Below are positions 24,401-35,990 of a stretch of DNA of 64,000 nucleotides, in pieces (the first letter of the stretch is position 1; every line of letters begins with the position of its first letter). Under the pieces are notes generated by a model, which saw only the letters and a program-made list of their open reading frames with translations, did not search any database and was not told the DNA's origin. A program made the translations under genes and the position numbers. Location: positions 52,501 to 116,500 of the forward strand of contig CAJNDS010000879.1 in NCBI GenBank assembly GCA_905221605.1, in the 5' to 3' direction. Source of the DNA: Symbiodinium natans. Its lineage: Eukaryota > Sar > Dinophyceae > Suessiales > Symbiodiniaceae.

Positions 24401-24780
24401 GCTGCTGCTGCATTCACCACAAAAACCAACAAACGCGTTTATTGGTGGTGCATGATTACTGTACATTAAAACCGCGTTGAACGTTGTGCTTTCGCTTGCA
24501 AAAAACTCTGATGGACGATTTAGGCCAGCAAATGCACTGCTTAGGTCATGGCCGATTTCGGAACGTCCTTGCGTTGTCACCGCCAGATACTGCGCAAATA
24601 CCGCCCTGTCACTTCATCTCTGCAAGGGGTGCAGAATGGTGAAAATGTCATCTGTGTTGTCATGTTCAAACATGTTCACATTATGGGTCTGGCCCCTTTC
24701 CACTCTGATTCCTTGACCTTGCAACAGCTTCCAGCCTCTACGACATAGCTTATGCTTGGATCTTCCTCGTCGACCCATTT
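21410..24780. other. No secure gene
   Basis: Several short frames on both strands are mildly protein-like (minus at 22888-23145, PVVIFGATEATRNSEMRSL; minus at 23340-23573, RNPDAVSLERRNAEKVCTTA; plus at 23620-23844), but none has a domain or a defensible splice structure. Confidence 0.4.
23855..23914. repeat. Dispersed repeat family A, copy 2
   Basis: Matches 5133-5192 at 53 of 60 positions. The sequence after the block differs between the copies, so the shared unit is short, like a truncated SINE or a conserved end of a larger element. Confidence 0.85.
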
Positions 24781-24799
24781 TCCCTGCAAAAGATGGGGT

Positions 24800-25307
24800 G
24801 GGAAAAGTGCTGCTTGAAGGCATGCACGCCCAGACATAACCACAAAAGAGCCTGAACCCTGTCCAACAGGTCTTTCTCAAAACGGAGCTGGGCAGAGCGT
24901 TGCGCCTGCTCTGCAATGCGACGATTAGTGAATCGCAAACGCAATGCCCGGGCGACATCCGTCGGCCTGACTGATTGCCGACTGGTCCCGCTGCTTTGCT
25001 CGGCGCCTCACTGACATCTTGTTTCACTGCCTAGGAACTTCTATGCTTCTTGACGGACTGGTCAGTCAGACCTGTCTTGAAGGCACAGTGTTTTTCAGCA
25101 AGCATGTCCTGCTATTTTCCCAGCATGAAGCTTTCACGAACATCTTCTGTTTCCACCGCTCCCAATGCAAGGCCAGATGAGCAGACAGATACCGCCGTTT
25201 TTTTTTGTTCCTCTTGCTTTAGATCTCTCCTGCGTCGCTCCCAGAGTTACTGTACTGGGCAGCTTTGATGCTCCTCCCCTGTTCCTCCTTGCAACCTTCG
25301 GGGGCAT
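24800..25307 (-). CDS. Basic, helical protein candidate, two exons
   Basis: ATG at 25307 opens MPPKVARRNRGGASKLPS, TVTLGATQERSKARGTKKNG, a basic disordered N-terminus. Further downstream (about 24990-24800) a frame reads SVRPTDVARALRLRFTNRR, IAEQAQRSAQLRFEKDLLDR and VQALLW, a strongly helical, charged segment that could form a coiled coil. The second exon's coding character is clear; the link to the first rests on order and strand. The 5' end lies about 270 bases downstream of the RGG protein's stop codon, on the same strand, so the two would be head-to-tail neighbours. No family is recognised. Confidence 0.38.
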
Positions 25308-25579
25308 CTGCGGGGCAGTCTTGAGCTTTCGGGTGGCACCGACCCCGCCACTCAAATGGACTGAAGTGCGGAACACTCCCTCGCAACACTGTCACAATAC
25401 CGACAATACCATCTAAACCTACAAGTAGGCTCAGAACCGTTTAAGTGGAAACCCAGTGCAATGTCCAGCTCAGCTTCTGGCTGCGCAAGCTCAATCTGTC
25501 GACGAGGATCACCTTGTCTCTCTCCCTCTCTCTCTCTGAGTTGCAACCCTGTGCACGGCTAGCCACTGCTAGTCACTGG

Positions 25580-26305
25580 TCAGAGGCCGTAGCTGTCATC
25601 CCAATCGCGGGCCTTGAGAAAATGGGCGTTGAGCCCTTTCAAAGCGATGTGCAGTTGACGGCCGGAGAGGGCAAAGGCACGGGCTCCTTTGTAGTAGCCC
25701 TTTCCCTTACCCTTGCCTCTGCCTGGCAATGCATTGATTTACGTCATTTACGTTGGTCTTTGTTGGTTCCTCTCTTCATGATTTTCGTAAAAAACAATCA
25801 TTATGTGCTTGTTGGCAGATCCGTTGCCTCGACCCCGGCCTTCACCTTTTCCTGGCGATGCCAATGGGCCAAGATCACAATGGCTACAATGACATGGCCA
25901 ATACTAACGGTGCGCCTTTGCCAAAGTTCGGCACCTGGGAGAACCAAAAACGCTAACTGCAAGCCAGGCTCATGCAACTGCAGGCCCCCAGCCCATGTGG
26001 AGCCAGCCTTAAATCGACAATGCTTTTCATTCCGCACACCAGACTCCCGCATTACTGCCACAACACAACTGCACCGCCGGACCTGAGGGTACATTCCAGA
26101 CATTCCAGACATTCCAGAATAAGCACCGAATCCATCAGCATAGCCGCCATAACCGGCGTAACCTGCAAGCATTGTTCCGAGTTATGTACGACCGTGGCCT
26201 TTCCTCAACATTCAATGTTGCTTCTGTTTGTTAGCTTTCGCCTGGGAAGCGTCCCATCTGAGCCTGCGCACGACGCAAAGCGGCAGCGCAAGCCCACTCA
26301 CCAAG
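25580..26305 (-). CDS. Gly/Tyr-rich, RGG-type RNA-binding-like protein (C-terminal part)
   Basis: Five exons join in phase on the minus strand: 26305-26242 (LGEWACAAALRRAQAQMGRF), 26162-26083 (YAGYGGYADGFGAYSG then SGMSGMYPQ), 25934-25916 (VPNFGK), 25851-25809 (KGEGRGRGNGSAN) and 25718 to TGA at 25580 (GKGKGKGYYKGA onward). Introns are 79 bp (GC-AG), 148 bp (GT-AG), 64 bp (GC-AG) and 90 bp (GC-AG). The joined product runs from a Gln/Arg helix into a GY/SGM-rich low-complexity stretch and then Gly-Lys-Gly and RGRG boxes, as in hnRNP-like or glycine-rich RNA-binding proteins. That suggests RNA binding or condensate formation; no RRM or other folded domain was found, and upstream exons are probably missing. 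The residues after YYKGA are less Gly-rich, so the true 3' end could differ. Family assignment is by composition only. Confidence 0.62.
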
Positions 26306-26604
26306 CTAAATCACAGGCCGAAACAAATCACCTGCTTTGGTGGAGGGCTTCTTGAACTCATTACTCGATCAACCTACGCTCTCCTCTCTGCAGTTCAGCC
26401 TGGCGAAACAAGAGTCAAAAATGTCAAGCAAAAAGAGTCAAACAACGTTCTCGAAGCGTGAGCATGCGAGGTGGGAGCTTCTGAAATAGATGGTTTCGGC
26501 TTTCGGTTTTTCTTCCTCGAATATGGTTGGGGTGTTTTGGGGGGTGTACTACGGCCACGTTTTTTTGAGGGAAGGGGCTTTTAACGATAAGCCTGTCTCT
26601 ACGT

Positions 26605-26800
26605 TCAGAGTGTCCAGCATCGAGACGTCTGGGAGACACATGGCCGGAGACAACTGTCGCAGACGTGCGTTACAGTATTCGAACATTTGGGAGGCTCATC
26701 GGAGGAGACAACAGTCCCAGACACCGCGTCACAGCATTGTCACACCATCCAGCTTGGAGACATCTGGGTAGACATCTGGGAGACAAACTTGTGGGGGACG
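26605..26800. repeat. GAGACATCTGGGAGACA minisatellite, array 1
   Basis: Four to five degenerate units of roughly 40-60 bases containing CAGCATCGAGACGTCTGGGA or variants. Shared with array 2 about 1 kb away. Confidence 0.75.
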
Positions 26801-27249
26801 GGCAGAGAACGAAAGGTAGTGAGGGCCCCGAGAAGATGCTGGCTCGGGGGCGTGAAGCGTGGCTGCTGGTTGTGGATGTAGCTTCTCTAGCTGGACTGGG
26901 CATCAATGCGAAGCGTATACAGGATCAGCACTTAAACAAGGAAGGTCACGAAGTAATGCAGACCGCAGAAGAGACGCGCAACCGTGCTGCACTTTGTGTC
27001 ATGTTGGCAACAGTTCACGAGCAGACGCTTGCAGGGACATCCCATGCACCATACTCAAGGCCGCCCTTGCTCAGGGTAGGCAGGGCTGCTCCAAAAGTTG
27101 TCGCACTTGAAGGCTTAGACCGAGCTATATGTGCAAAGAGAGCTGTTCAAAAGCACGTCACGGTAATTTACTTGCGGAAGCCTTGCATACAGCCCTTGTG
27201 GGTTTGCTATTTTTTTTGTCTTGAGCCGGAGTGGCGCTTAGCCTAAGCG

Positions 27250-29900
27250 CCCCGAACCTTTATGAAGGCAGACAAGCGCCTTGAGAACCTCAAAAACGAG
27301 GGGCTGGGGCGGGGGGGGGGTGGGCAGCCCCAATTTGCACACATCCTAGCTGGACCCCCTCCCCACACCCTGTTGTACAACCTCACGGTTGGTAAGAGAC
27401 TCGGCTAGCTCCCACGGGCGGCTTTCGTGACTTTGTAGACTACTGCCGTGAGATCCAAATGTGCATCACAGACACCTGTCTTAACAAAACCCATCGAACC
27501 CCCAGCTAGAGCAGTTTGGGGAACCAAGCCGAAACCTGTTTCAACATTTTGGTCGAAACGAATCTGGCTCACGGGTGGCACCTGTGACTCCCGTGTCTGC
27601 TCGCTTTCCAGAAAGGATAGAAATGGGAGACAACAGTCCCACACACTCGTCACTGATCACTTTACAAAGGGATCACAGCATCCAGCACCGAGACGTCTGG
27701 GAGACAATCGGGAAACAACGCGGTCGCAGCATCCAGTGTCGAGACATCTGGAGACACTGGGGAGACGATGACAGTCCCACCAGTCCAGCGTCGAGACAGT
27801 TTTTGTCTTCCAGGGAAACCCTAAAGAAAGGTGTCGCATTCCCGTCTCAGGCAGTTGCTAGCACGGGTTCAAGCAAAAGGGAAACCCTAAAGTAGGTGCC
27901 CTTTCCGCGTTTGTTAGGGGATGTCGGGGGCCTTGCTCCTCGAGAAAGATCTCCACGGAATCTGTTCAGTAAAACTACATTGTAATGAAGGCCCTGGAGA
28001 AAATCGACGAGCTAGCAGCTAGCAGTTGAACACGACATGAACCATGAACATCATGAACAAAGACACAAATTCTGGGCATGGGGGGAATCCTGCATGTCGC
28101 CGGTCTGCGAGGAGCGCGCGTTGAAAATCGGTCCCAGCCTCACGTTGCAGTTGCTTGACGCCTGCTGCAGAACAATGTGACAATGTGGCTGCATGACACC
28201 TGCCTCCGCAAGCCAACTGTGGACCTAGTTCGCGCGTCTCTCAGCGAGCCAAGCTGAGCCAAGCTGGTTGCAAGCAGAAGCAGAAGTGTCAGTCAGATGC
28301 CCAAGTCAAAGTCATGTGCCATGGAGGCCGTCTTACGGCATTGTTAAACATGGTGCAGTAGAGCTGCAGCAGCGTCATGAACTTTTTCCGCGATCCTTAA
28401 TTTGCCTTGCACTTGCAGTGCCAGGTGATGGTGCTGGCATGTTCTGGCGCGTGCAACGGTTGTCAGCGCGCCAGTTCTGCATCCAGGAACCAGATCTCGC
28501 CTAGCAGCGACCCAGCTTGAAGGCCAAGCGCGTTCAGGGACGTTCAGGGTTTAGGCGTTTCATCTAGCAGAATCGCTAGCAGGATCTAGCAGGCATTGAC
28601 AGCCAGAAGCTTTTTGCACGTCATGGCATGCATGCAGACCTGCTGGCTTCACCATGGTAACTGACTTTGCCCCAGCTGTTTTGGTGGTGGCATCATTTCT
28701 ACGATGTGAGAGTGGTCTGCCAGGAAGCTTTGCCCACACTTCCGTTCTGAAGCTCCCTGATCAACCAACTGCGAGAACGATCAGCTGCAGAAAGAGTCTT
28801 CAAGCTGGATTTCAGCACACTTAGCACGCTAAGAGGATGGCTTTGTTCCAGTTGTTAAACCCTAAACCATAAACCCTGGGCTGTCAGCTGCCATGGCTGT
28901 TATCTGCACCCACAAAAAAGGCCGGGGTTCACACAGTGACATCCCTTCAAGTGCAATACTAGTGCAATCCAGTGGAAGGACATGGTGAGGGCCCATCCGC
29001 TATCCACCCACACCTGCCCCAGTCACGGCTCGTCATGCTAGCGAAAGGTATGCTTCATCAACCATGAAGAGGTCGTTCTTTCTGGCAACCCCCTTTCCTT
29101 AGTGTGTTTCTTGCATGATTGCTGCACCCTGCAGGGGCACCGTCTGCCCAGTGGATGCTCATGTGGCGGCCTGACCGATGAGCACAGTGCCAGCAAGGCC
29201 ACACATCCGACAACTGCGCTCACGGTGCTCACACCCACCTGCGAAAACGCTTCCTTCATGCACCTCCCCAGCCAACTGGAGACGCACCTCCGACAGCTGC
29301 AGTCGATGTCTGGGCCGCTTTTACGTTGGGGTGTTTAAGCACGTAAGTGTACTCATTCTACTGCATGTTGAAAGAAATCCGCATCCCGGCAAGTTTCTCT
29401 CAAGGTAGCGTGCAATTGGGAAGATGCACTGGCTTGCCATCAGCATGGGCAAAGCAAGGCCCTGAGATCAGAAGGCTCGACCCCTTTTCAACCCGATGTC
29501 AGTGCCACGGCGAGATTGCAACGCCTGATGCCTTTCCTCTTCTTCTCAGTAGGATGTTGCAGTAGCTCTCTGATCGGATTTAGGACATCAGTTGGGAATC
29601 GATGCGCTCGGAGGAAAGCCAGTTGCGTGCGGAAGTGACATTTTGTGCTCGGCTTGGGGGTGCGCAACACGACGAAGTCGTTCATGGAATCTTCCGCTGA
29701 CGCGTGCTCAATTGTGAGCTTGCTTACAGGGATGGTGTTTTCGTACAGCCAGAAGAGAAAGAATTGTAGCACACTGAAATATATTGCCGTGATTTGCGGG
29801 TGAGGTATTGTAATGTGTAGGTGAATATTTGATTCTAGAGGCGCATACCTATCTATATGTTCCTACTAAAAACACAAAGATGATGTACACAAGCGTGTTG
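27250..29900. other. No secure gene
   Basis: Contains G tract 27310-27320, minisatellite array 2 and a telomere-like TTAAACCCTAAACC at about 28855. A minus frame at 29259-29038 (KEAFSQVGVSTVSAVVGCVA) could encode a membrane segment but is isolated. Confidence 0.4.
27600..27810. repeat. GAGACATCTGGGAGACA minisatellite, array 2
   Basis: Degenerate units with CAGCATCCAGCACCGAGACG and GACATCTGGAGACACTGGGG, clearly the same family as 26605-26800. Confidence 0.75.
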
Positions 29901-29916
29901 CTATGGACTACTTCTG

Positions 29917-30684
29917 GTGCTCATGGTGAAGCTTGTTTGCCCGGTCGATTTCTGCCAAGAAGGCGGACAGCAACTGGGCAGCACGCCAATCATCTTGGAC
30001 GAGCGTGGGAAGTATTTACAAGCGTGTGTGTGCCGCAAACATCTGCAAAGACTCGAAAAAACAGGTTCTTCTGAAAGAACACAAAATGACAGTCTCCTCC
30101 CAGCTGACCCCGTGAAAGATATGCGCATGGGCTTGGTGAGGTGTGTGGTCTTGGAATGGTGGGGAGAAACAGCGAACGAGAGTTGCTCGTACTATCACAT
30201 GATTCCGCTATCCCACTGCTCTCTCACTGCCTGGCTTTTGGACTTTCAGGTGTGGGCCAAGAAGTGGTATCCTTATGGCACTCACAGCGCCATGCTGCGA
30301 TTAGTGCAGCAACAGCAGGCAAAGGACACGGGGACAGCTCGTGACCATAGTGGCCATCAACACCGACTAGAACAGGGAAAGATTCAGAGACCCTGGATGG
30401 CTCCACAAGTCAATGTTGAGGACGTCAGCCGGGTGGTTGTTCGCCCAGTTTGCGTGGGTTGGGAGTGGCTGGGAGTGGCTGGGTGGCGGGTCTCGTTTGT
30501 TGGGTTTGGTCTTATGTCGGTCGGTGCTCCGCAGTGGCTCTCTCTCTGCTCCGCGGTGGCTGGAATTGGTTATCTTCTTTGCTGTCGGTGCCGACACGTG
30601 TCTACAGTTTTGAGCTTCCCCCTCTCATTTCCCGTCACTAATTTCCCCTCAAGCATCCTCAAGCAACACATGAGACACGTGTGA
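29917..30684 (+). CDS. Uncharacterised open frame of 255 codons
   Basis: This is the longest uninterrupted plus-strand frame without obvious low complexity in its first half: LDERGKYLQACVCRKHLQRL, VKDMRMGLVRCVVLEWWGET, KKWYPYGTHSAMLRLVQQQQ. The second half contains two tandem copies of a GGGAGTGGCT-type repeat and becomes hydrophobic. It is on the opposite strand from every supported gene, so it may be a chance frame. No domain recognised. Confidence 0.22.
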   Translation: MLMVKLVCPVDFCQEGGQQLGSTPIILDERGKYLQACVCRKHLQRLEKTGSSERTQNDSLLPADPVKDMRMGLVRCVVLEWWGETANESCSYYHMIPLSHCSLTAWLLDFQVWAKKWYPYGTHSAMLRLVQQQQAKDTGTARDHSGHQHRLEQGKIQRPWMAPQVNVEDVSRVVVRPVCVGWEWLGVAGWRVSFVGFGLMSVGAPQWLSLCSAVAGIGYLLCCRCRHVSTVLSFPLSFPVTNFPSSILKQHMRHV

Positions 30685-30878
30685 GAGCGAAAGAAAGGCA
30701 AAGGGCGAGCGCGTCCCATCAGACGACAGTGGTGTAACAATGGACTTGACGCGCGCCAGCAGTCGGGTGGGAGCGGCCGGGAACCGCTCCAAACCCGACT
30801 GGCGAAGAAGGTTGAGGAGGGCGTTTCAGGAACAAACCTGAGAGAGCCAGTAAAGAAGTAAGGCCCTGCATGCGGTTA

Positions 30879-31229
30879 TTATATTTCGAGTAGGGATGTT
30901 TGTTTCTCGATTTTTTTCTCGAAAGATTTGTGCTGGGTGGCAGGGTAGACCAAGAACATTTTTCCAGTATTTGTTTGTGGATGGCCGGACTGACAGCGCA
31001 TCAAGGTTTCGTCTGAGTCTAGGGTGAAATCAGTACTAAAGCAGTGGGCAAAGACTATCAAAGATTTTGACAAAGAAAGTCTGGAACCAGCATCCCCCCC
31101 TTCTTCTTTCGTGAGGGAGCTGCCACATTTGGAATCCAAGACCGTGGGAGCCTGCGGAGTGTTATCCCTGACAGACTCCCAGCAGCAAGCATACTCTCCG
31201 TGAAACGACTTCGGAACTTCAGAACACAT
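30879..31229 (-). CDS. Uncharacterised frame of 117 codons
   Basis: The minus frame opens MCSEVPKSFHGEYACCWESV, continues with SKCGSSLTKEEGGDAGSRLS and TDFTLDSDETLMRCQSG, and ends in a Lys-rich tail. Mixed composition, no low complexity, more AT-rich than the surroundings. No family recognised. Confidence 0.25.
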   Translation of the reverse strand: MCSEVPKSFHGEYACCWESVRDNTPQAPTVLDSKCGSSLTKEEGGDAGSRLSLSKSLIVFAHCFSTDFTLDSDETLMRCQSGHPQTNTGKMFLVYPATQHKSFEKKIEKQTSLLEI

Positions 31230-33060
31230 CTCAAAAACGGCTCATCCTTAACAAGCTGCCGGTAATGACACACCAAAATTGCCAATCATCACGAATCTAT
31301 CCTGGGAACAAGGTCTGCCTGGAAAGCAGTGGAGCTAAAGTCGGCTACGGGGTAATCAGGCAGTTTTTTCTCACATGCTCCAAAACTCCACATGCCTGCA
31401 CCAGGAAAGTTCCATCCTTAACAAGCCGCCAACACCACAACAAAAAACAGTCCCCAAACAAAATCTTGACTGAGAACTGAAAACCACCAATCATGAAATA
31501 GAATTGCTAAATCTCTTTGAAGCATTTACACCCAGAAAACACAAACCTCGTAATGACATGCCATACACATCTGCAGGCCTGAGAATGATGATTTACCGTG
31601 TCTCCAGCATTGTTTAACTTAGAGCCGCAAAAAGGAAAATGATGCAGAATTCGACCGAATCCCAAATGACTGCGCCGGGAGTTGTTCAATCATTTAACAC
31701 TTACCCTAAAAAATGTAGTCGGCCTGAAGCATGAAAGTTAGCACGTGTGCTGCCATGTCTGGGGTGTATTCGCCTGAGCTGATTCTTGAGAAGCTTAAAT
31801 TTCGGCCAAGTGTTTCAGCGACAACGCCCATGGCAACGCCAAGCCGAAGACCAGTCAAGAGTCAAGAGACAAGCCAGGCATGTTTCGGAGAGTGCATTTG
31901 TCGCATGTCCATGATCACGGTGAGCTGATTTTGGTAGGCAACTGGCAGCCAAACCGAAACCAAGCAAGCAATCTTTCGAAATCTGCCCAGCTGGCCATGT
32001 GAGCAAGTTGTAAGTGTCGGGATTCGGGACTGCGTGGTTTGAAAAGGCGGTTGTTCGTTGAACAACCAGGCCCAAGCACGAGCAAGAGCGAGCCCGCAAA
32101 ATTATGGAGCAAGAAAGAACGCATCTTGCACTTGCACATGCTAAAAGATGAAACGGTGGCTTTGAAGCGCCTCAGGTGTCACATCAAGAAGCGGGTCCGA
32201 CTATGCTTCACAACTCTTGGGCTTGCGCGACACGATCTCGCGTGTGTATGGGCTTGACCACGACGCCATGCGCCCGCCTTGTTGGGCCCTGCCTCTTCGA
32301 CCAGACTCTCATCACCTCGGAAGGCCTCGCCCCATCGCAAGCGGCCTTGCAGATGATGCTCAAATCTGGGCAAGTTTGTTGTGTATGCGAGCGCTAGCTT
32401 CGGGCTTTTCGAGAGCACGCCCATGAAGAAGCCATCCTGACCCAGCAGCTGCTTTCGCTTACCTCCTCACCTTCACAGCCTTCTCACGCAGCGAAGCTGC
32501 GTGGCCTGGCGAACCCACTTGCCTTGGAGCTGATCCTGATGAGGTAGGCTGCAAACGAAACAGCTTGCACAGTACCCTCCTTCTCGCCCTGGAACAATTT
32601 GGAATTGGTTGTTAGAACAGACACCCCCCTCCTAATCCTCCCAAAACCAAAAGCACCCTGTTTTTCTCCCTGGAAGGGGTCGATCGGGATCTGAAAGCGG
32701 ACGGTTTGCCGGGACTAGGGGGCAGTTCCCGCTCTTATATTGGGGTCACCGCCCAAAACCGCTTCCTCACCCCCTACTCCCCAGCCCCCCCACCCTCACC
32801 TTTTCCCTCCCCCACACCCTGCCCCCGACCCCCCAAGCCCCCCCTCCACCTTCGTCTTCCAGTTTACTCAACACGCATCCAGAACTTTAAACCCCAAAGC
32901 CTGGAACCCCTGACCCCAGAACTCGTATAGGCGCGACTATGGAATCCAAATGTCGAGGCCCCCCTCCTACACACTCATGTAGCAGCTTTGGGAGATGCTA
33001 TGAGTCAGATCGAGCATGGTGCTTCAGCGGCTGCAACTGGCCATCAGCCAGCAAGAGCCC
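31230..33060. other. No secure gene
   Basis: Short frames on both strands at 31.7-32.4 kb and a C-rich stretch at 32.75-32.85 kb. Nothing assignable. Confidence 0.4.
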
Positions 33061-33064
33061 CCTC

Positions 33065-33485
33065 TCACAGCATACGCTCGTTCAACGTCCCTGGTTCAAA
33101 ACCATTCGACGCTACGGTCATGTCTAAGCGCCCATCCAGAAGCGTGCCAGTTGCAGTGGCCGCACGGGTAACTATGAGGTCCTCCTCATCAGAACAAACA
33201 CTGGAGTGCTTCATGAATGGCTCATTCAAGTGCTTGTGCGTGTCCTCGCTGAACACCACATCTTCGGTCCCCTGGAGAGGTGTATTTGTGTAGTCTTAGG
33301 TGTCGTGAATCCAACACAAGAGAATGGTGGGCGTTGCAGGGAACTCTTGATGACCGTATCACTGGACTGTAGTGTTCTATGTGGCAGGTCCCGTATGGCC
33401 GGCTTTCGACGACAGAAGGATTGGAGGCAGATTTGGGCGCTGCAGGTGCTGCGGAGCTTGCGGCTCTTGTCTCTGACGTTCTCAA
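33065..33485 (-). CDS. Uncharacterised exon pair
   Basis: Frame 33485-33400 reads RTSETRAASSAAPAAPKSA, and the frame below about 33270 reads TEDVVFSEDTHKHLNEPFMK, HSSVCSDEEDLIVTRAATAT, GTLLDGRLDMTVASNGFEPG. The latter is acidic and protein-like. The opposite strand is also open here, so strand choice rests on the minus-strand bias of the window. No domain. Confidence 0.25.
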
Positions 33486-33886
33486 CTGACCTCACTGCGT
33501 GTCTGGATCGGTACGTGGAGTTTGGGTACTCGTGCTCTGGACGAAGCCCTGCCTCCCGACCAGCCCCGCCCCCCGCCAGCTGCAAGGCGAACCAGTCCCC
33601 GGGGCACTGGGGGGTGAGGGCGTGGTCGGGCTGCTGTGGGGGTGCTCGACTGGTCGGTGCACCAAAAAAGTTTGTTGTGGTCAAATCATCTAAGCCTGCC
33701 CAGACATGAAAGATTCGCACCTCTTGCCGATTTCAACAATCTTGGTCATGTCCTGGCCCTAAGCCTTCCCAGACATATTTGGAGAGTTCGGATTGGTTCG
33801 TCATACAAGGCACCTCTTGCCACACTGATTTGGCCATGTGTGTTCGGGCCCTGGAGTTGCAAAAGTAGTCTAAATTAAGCCTTGAG

Positions 33887-34258
33887 ATGGAAAACGAAAA
33901 CAACTTTGAGGGCAGTCTGGGGCATCACAATAATCCAAGGAACCAAAAGTCTCAACACTGCAGAACCATTGCTTTAGAAAACTATCCAACCAGAATGCCG
34001 TCGATTGTTCACGAGAAAACGAACAGACAGATTCAAAACGAAATGGCGACTAAATTGCAGTATAACTTCAAGAGTCTTCTTGGAGTTTTGCTGACCCATG
34101 CACTGTCAGAGAACAGCGGCATGGTACCCAAATTCCTGGGGTCAAGACCCCCCAACTCCAAGCTGCCCACTGTTGGGGCAAAGTTTCGCCTCCACGGCAA
34201 AGAGGCTCTCCGACCCCGATGCTTCTCAAGGAAAATGCTGAAAGCTGGGCAAAACTGA
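33887..34258 (+). CDS. Uncharacterised plus-strand frame of 123 codons
   Basis: ATG at 33887 opens MENENNFEGSLGHHNNPRNQ, KTNRQIQNEMATKLQYNFKS, LLGVLLTHALSENSGMVPKF and a basic C-terminus. Composition is hydrophilic and Asn-rich. It opposes the general gene orientation, and overlapping minus frames are also open, so this is a tentative entry. Confidence 0.18.
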   Translation: MENENNFEGSLGHHNNPRNQKSQHCRTIALENYPTRMPSIVHEKTNRQIQNEMATKLQYNFKSLLGVLLTHALSENSGMVPKFLGSRPPNSKLPTVGAKFRLHGKEALRPRCFSRKMLKAGQN

Positions 34259-34674
34259 TTGCTGTCTTGCAGTCTCGCCTGTGTCGGAGCACCGGCTGCA
34301 AACGGCAGTGCCCATTGGCCACCTAAACCCTCTGTGACTTTAACTCCCCGAAGTGACCTACATCTCTTCATCTCTTCACAAGGATGCCATGTTGCTGGCC
34401 TAGCAACACAGCCTGACAAGTTTGCATGCTATTTGTTTCCCATGCCGTGGCTATATCTAAGCTACAGGGAGCTCTGTTCGGACCTGCGGCAAGGACGTGA
34501 ATCGTTGAGCACAATGTGCCTCCTCAAACAAGTCTGCACAATATGTGAAGACATGAAAGGGTGCCGTCTCTTGTACGTGACAGGAATGCTCAGGCATGTC
34601 CGAGAATTCGACGTGACTATTGCACTTCGAAGTGAAACATGGAGGTGACCGCGTGCAACCGCCTGCAACCTTCC

Positions 34675-35093
34675 TCACCTCCCACATCCTCTCACAGCAG
34701 AGCGCACCAAGCAGAGCCTGGTTTCCTTAGGGGAAAGAAAAAGCTGGAATGATGCCGTCATCCTTCTCGTAAAAGCAGCTGTGTGCCCTGACGACATCTT
34801 TGTCCAGCTTGCAGGGATGCCGGTGGGCGCCTCCCAGGCAACTTCATGACTGGAAAACTGAGTGTGTTTCGGGTACCCTTTCAAATACAACGAACAGTCG
34901 CAATAATACATCTCTTCGCAGCTGTGCTTGCCGCCACAGCCTGGCAAGGCTCACGGAAGTACCTTCCAGGCAATGCACCCACGCCATAAGCCATCATCTG
35001 CAATGAAGAGGTCCATGTACGCATGCGTAGGTAATCACAGCACGTCGCGACGGTGCTGGCACACGACTTTGTGACAGCAAGGTTCCCCTCCAT
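34675..35093 (-). CDS. Uncharacterised exon candidates
   Basis: ATG at 35093 opens MEGNLAVTKSCASTVATCCD, continuing to MMAYGVGALPGRYFREPCQA after a possible 'cattgcag' acceptor. A second frame, to 34675, reads EVAWEAPTGIPASWTKMSSG. The same strand as the supported genes and moderate coding character; no family recognised. Confidence 0.22.
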
Positions 35094-35370
35094 CAGACGT
35101 TGCTTCGATTAAAGGACGAGGAATCCTTTTTTGGCGTTTGGTCTGGGGCCTGTCAGTACATACAAAGAAACAAAGGTTTTGCTACTAAAATACAGAAGAC
35201 ATAGAGGTTTGTCGATTAAAAGACAGAGGAAACAGAGGTTTTCCTATGAAAATACAAAGGCAATAAAAATAAAGGTTTCTGACTAAAATCAAGAGGAAAT
35301 AGATCTGTTCCAAATAAATTTACATCACCGAAGCCCCCAAACAGTCGAAGGCGTGTCGAAGAAACAGTGG

Positions 35371-35485
35371 AGACAATGGGAGACAAAGGGAGACGAAGGG
35401 AGACAAAAGGAGCACAGCAACCCGGCAAAGCCACGCACATGAAGGGAGACAAAGGGAGACAAAGGGAGACAAGGAGCCCAGGAAC
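35371..35485. repeat. GGGAGACAAA tandem repeat
   Basis: Ten-base purine-rich units in two clusters (35371-35410 and 35444-35475). They explain the Ser-Leu-Cys-Leu-Pro repeats of the long opposite-strand frame. Confidence 0.85.
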
Positions 35486-35639
35486 CCGGCAACAGTCCTC
35501 AGAATGTCCGCAATCCATAAATGAAGTTTTTGAGCAACGGACTTTGGAGGCTGCCGGCAAACATGCAACTAAGAACATAAATGAAGTTAGAACCCCAACG
35601 GTAGACTGTTTGGGGAATAAAACACAAGCAAGCGAGGCG

Positions 35640-35800
35640 TTCGGGGGGACCCCCCCTTTGGAAACACGATGCTCGCATGACAGGTTTGGAAAGGTCCTCG
35701 TAGGGCAGTGTCTTCGCTTGCAAGGCTTCAAAAGAAAGAAAAGGGGGGTTCTCCCCCCCATTTGCAAACACAATGCTCGCATGACTGGTTGAAAATTGAA
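35640..35800. repeat. Dispersed repeat family C, diverged copies
   Basis: Two blocks sharing GAAACACGATGCTCGCATGA and TTTGCAAACACAATGCTCGC, each next to a G/C homopolymer. Related to the 130-base tandem units at 58.91-59.25 kb. Confidence 0.7.
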
Positions 35801-35900
35801 TTCGCACGGTTTCTTAACGCAAGTCAACTCTTAATGGCATGATCTTCCTATCAAGCATGCTTGCAGGACATGAAGTTTGTGTTTCTATTTGAATATGCAT

Positions 35901-35990
35901 GTGTATATATATATATATATGTGCATATGCATACATATATATATATATATGCATATGCATACATATATATATGTATATGTATATATTTCG
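35901..35990. repeat. AT/ATGC microsatellite
   Basis: Alternating TATATA and GCATATGCATACATAT runs, strongly palindromic. Confidence 0.9.

Noticed and set aside
28381-28504. Possible OTU-protease motif (VPGDGAGMFWRV)
   Set aside because: The catalytic Asp-Gly-Asn-Cys core is not present and no other OTU landmarks follow.
35216-35827. 203-codon minus frame
   Set aside because: Runs through the GGGAGACAAA tandem repeat and family C repeats; its peptide repeats mirror the DNA repeats.
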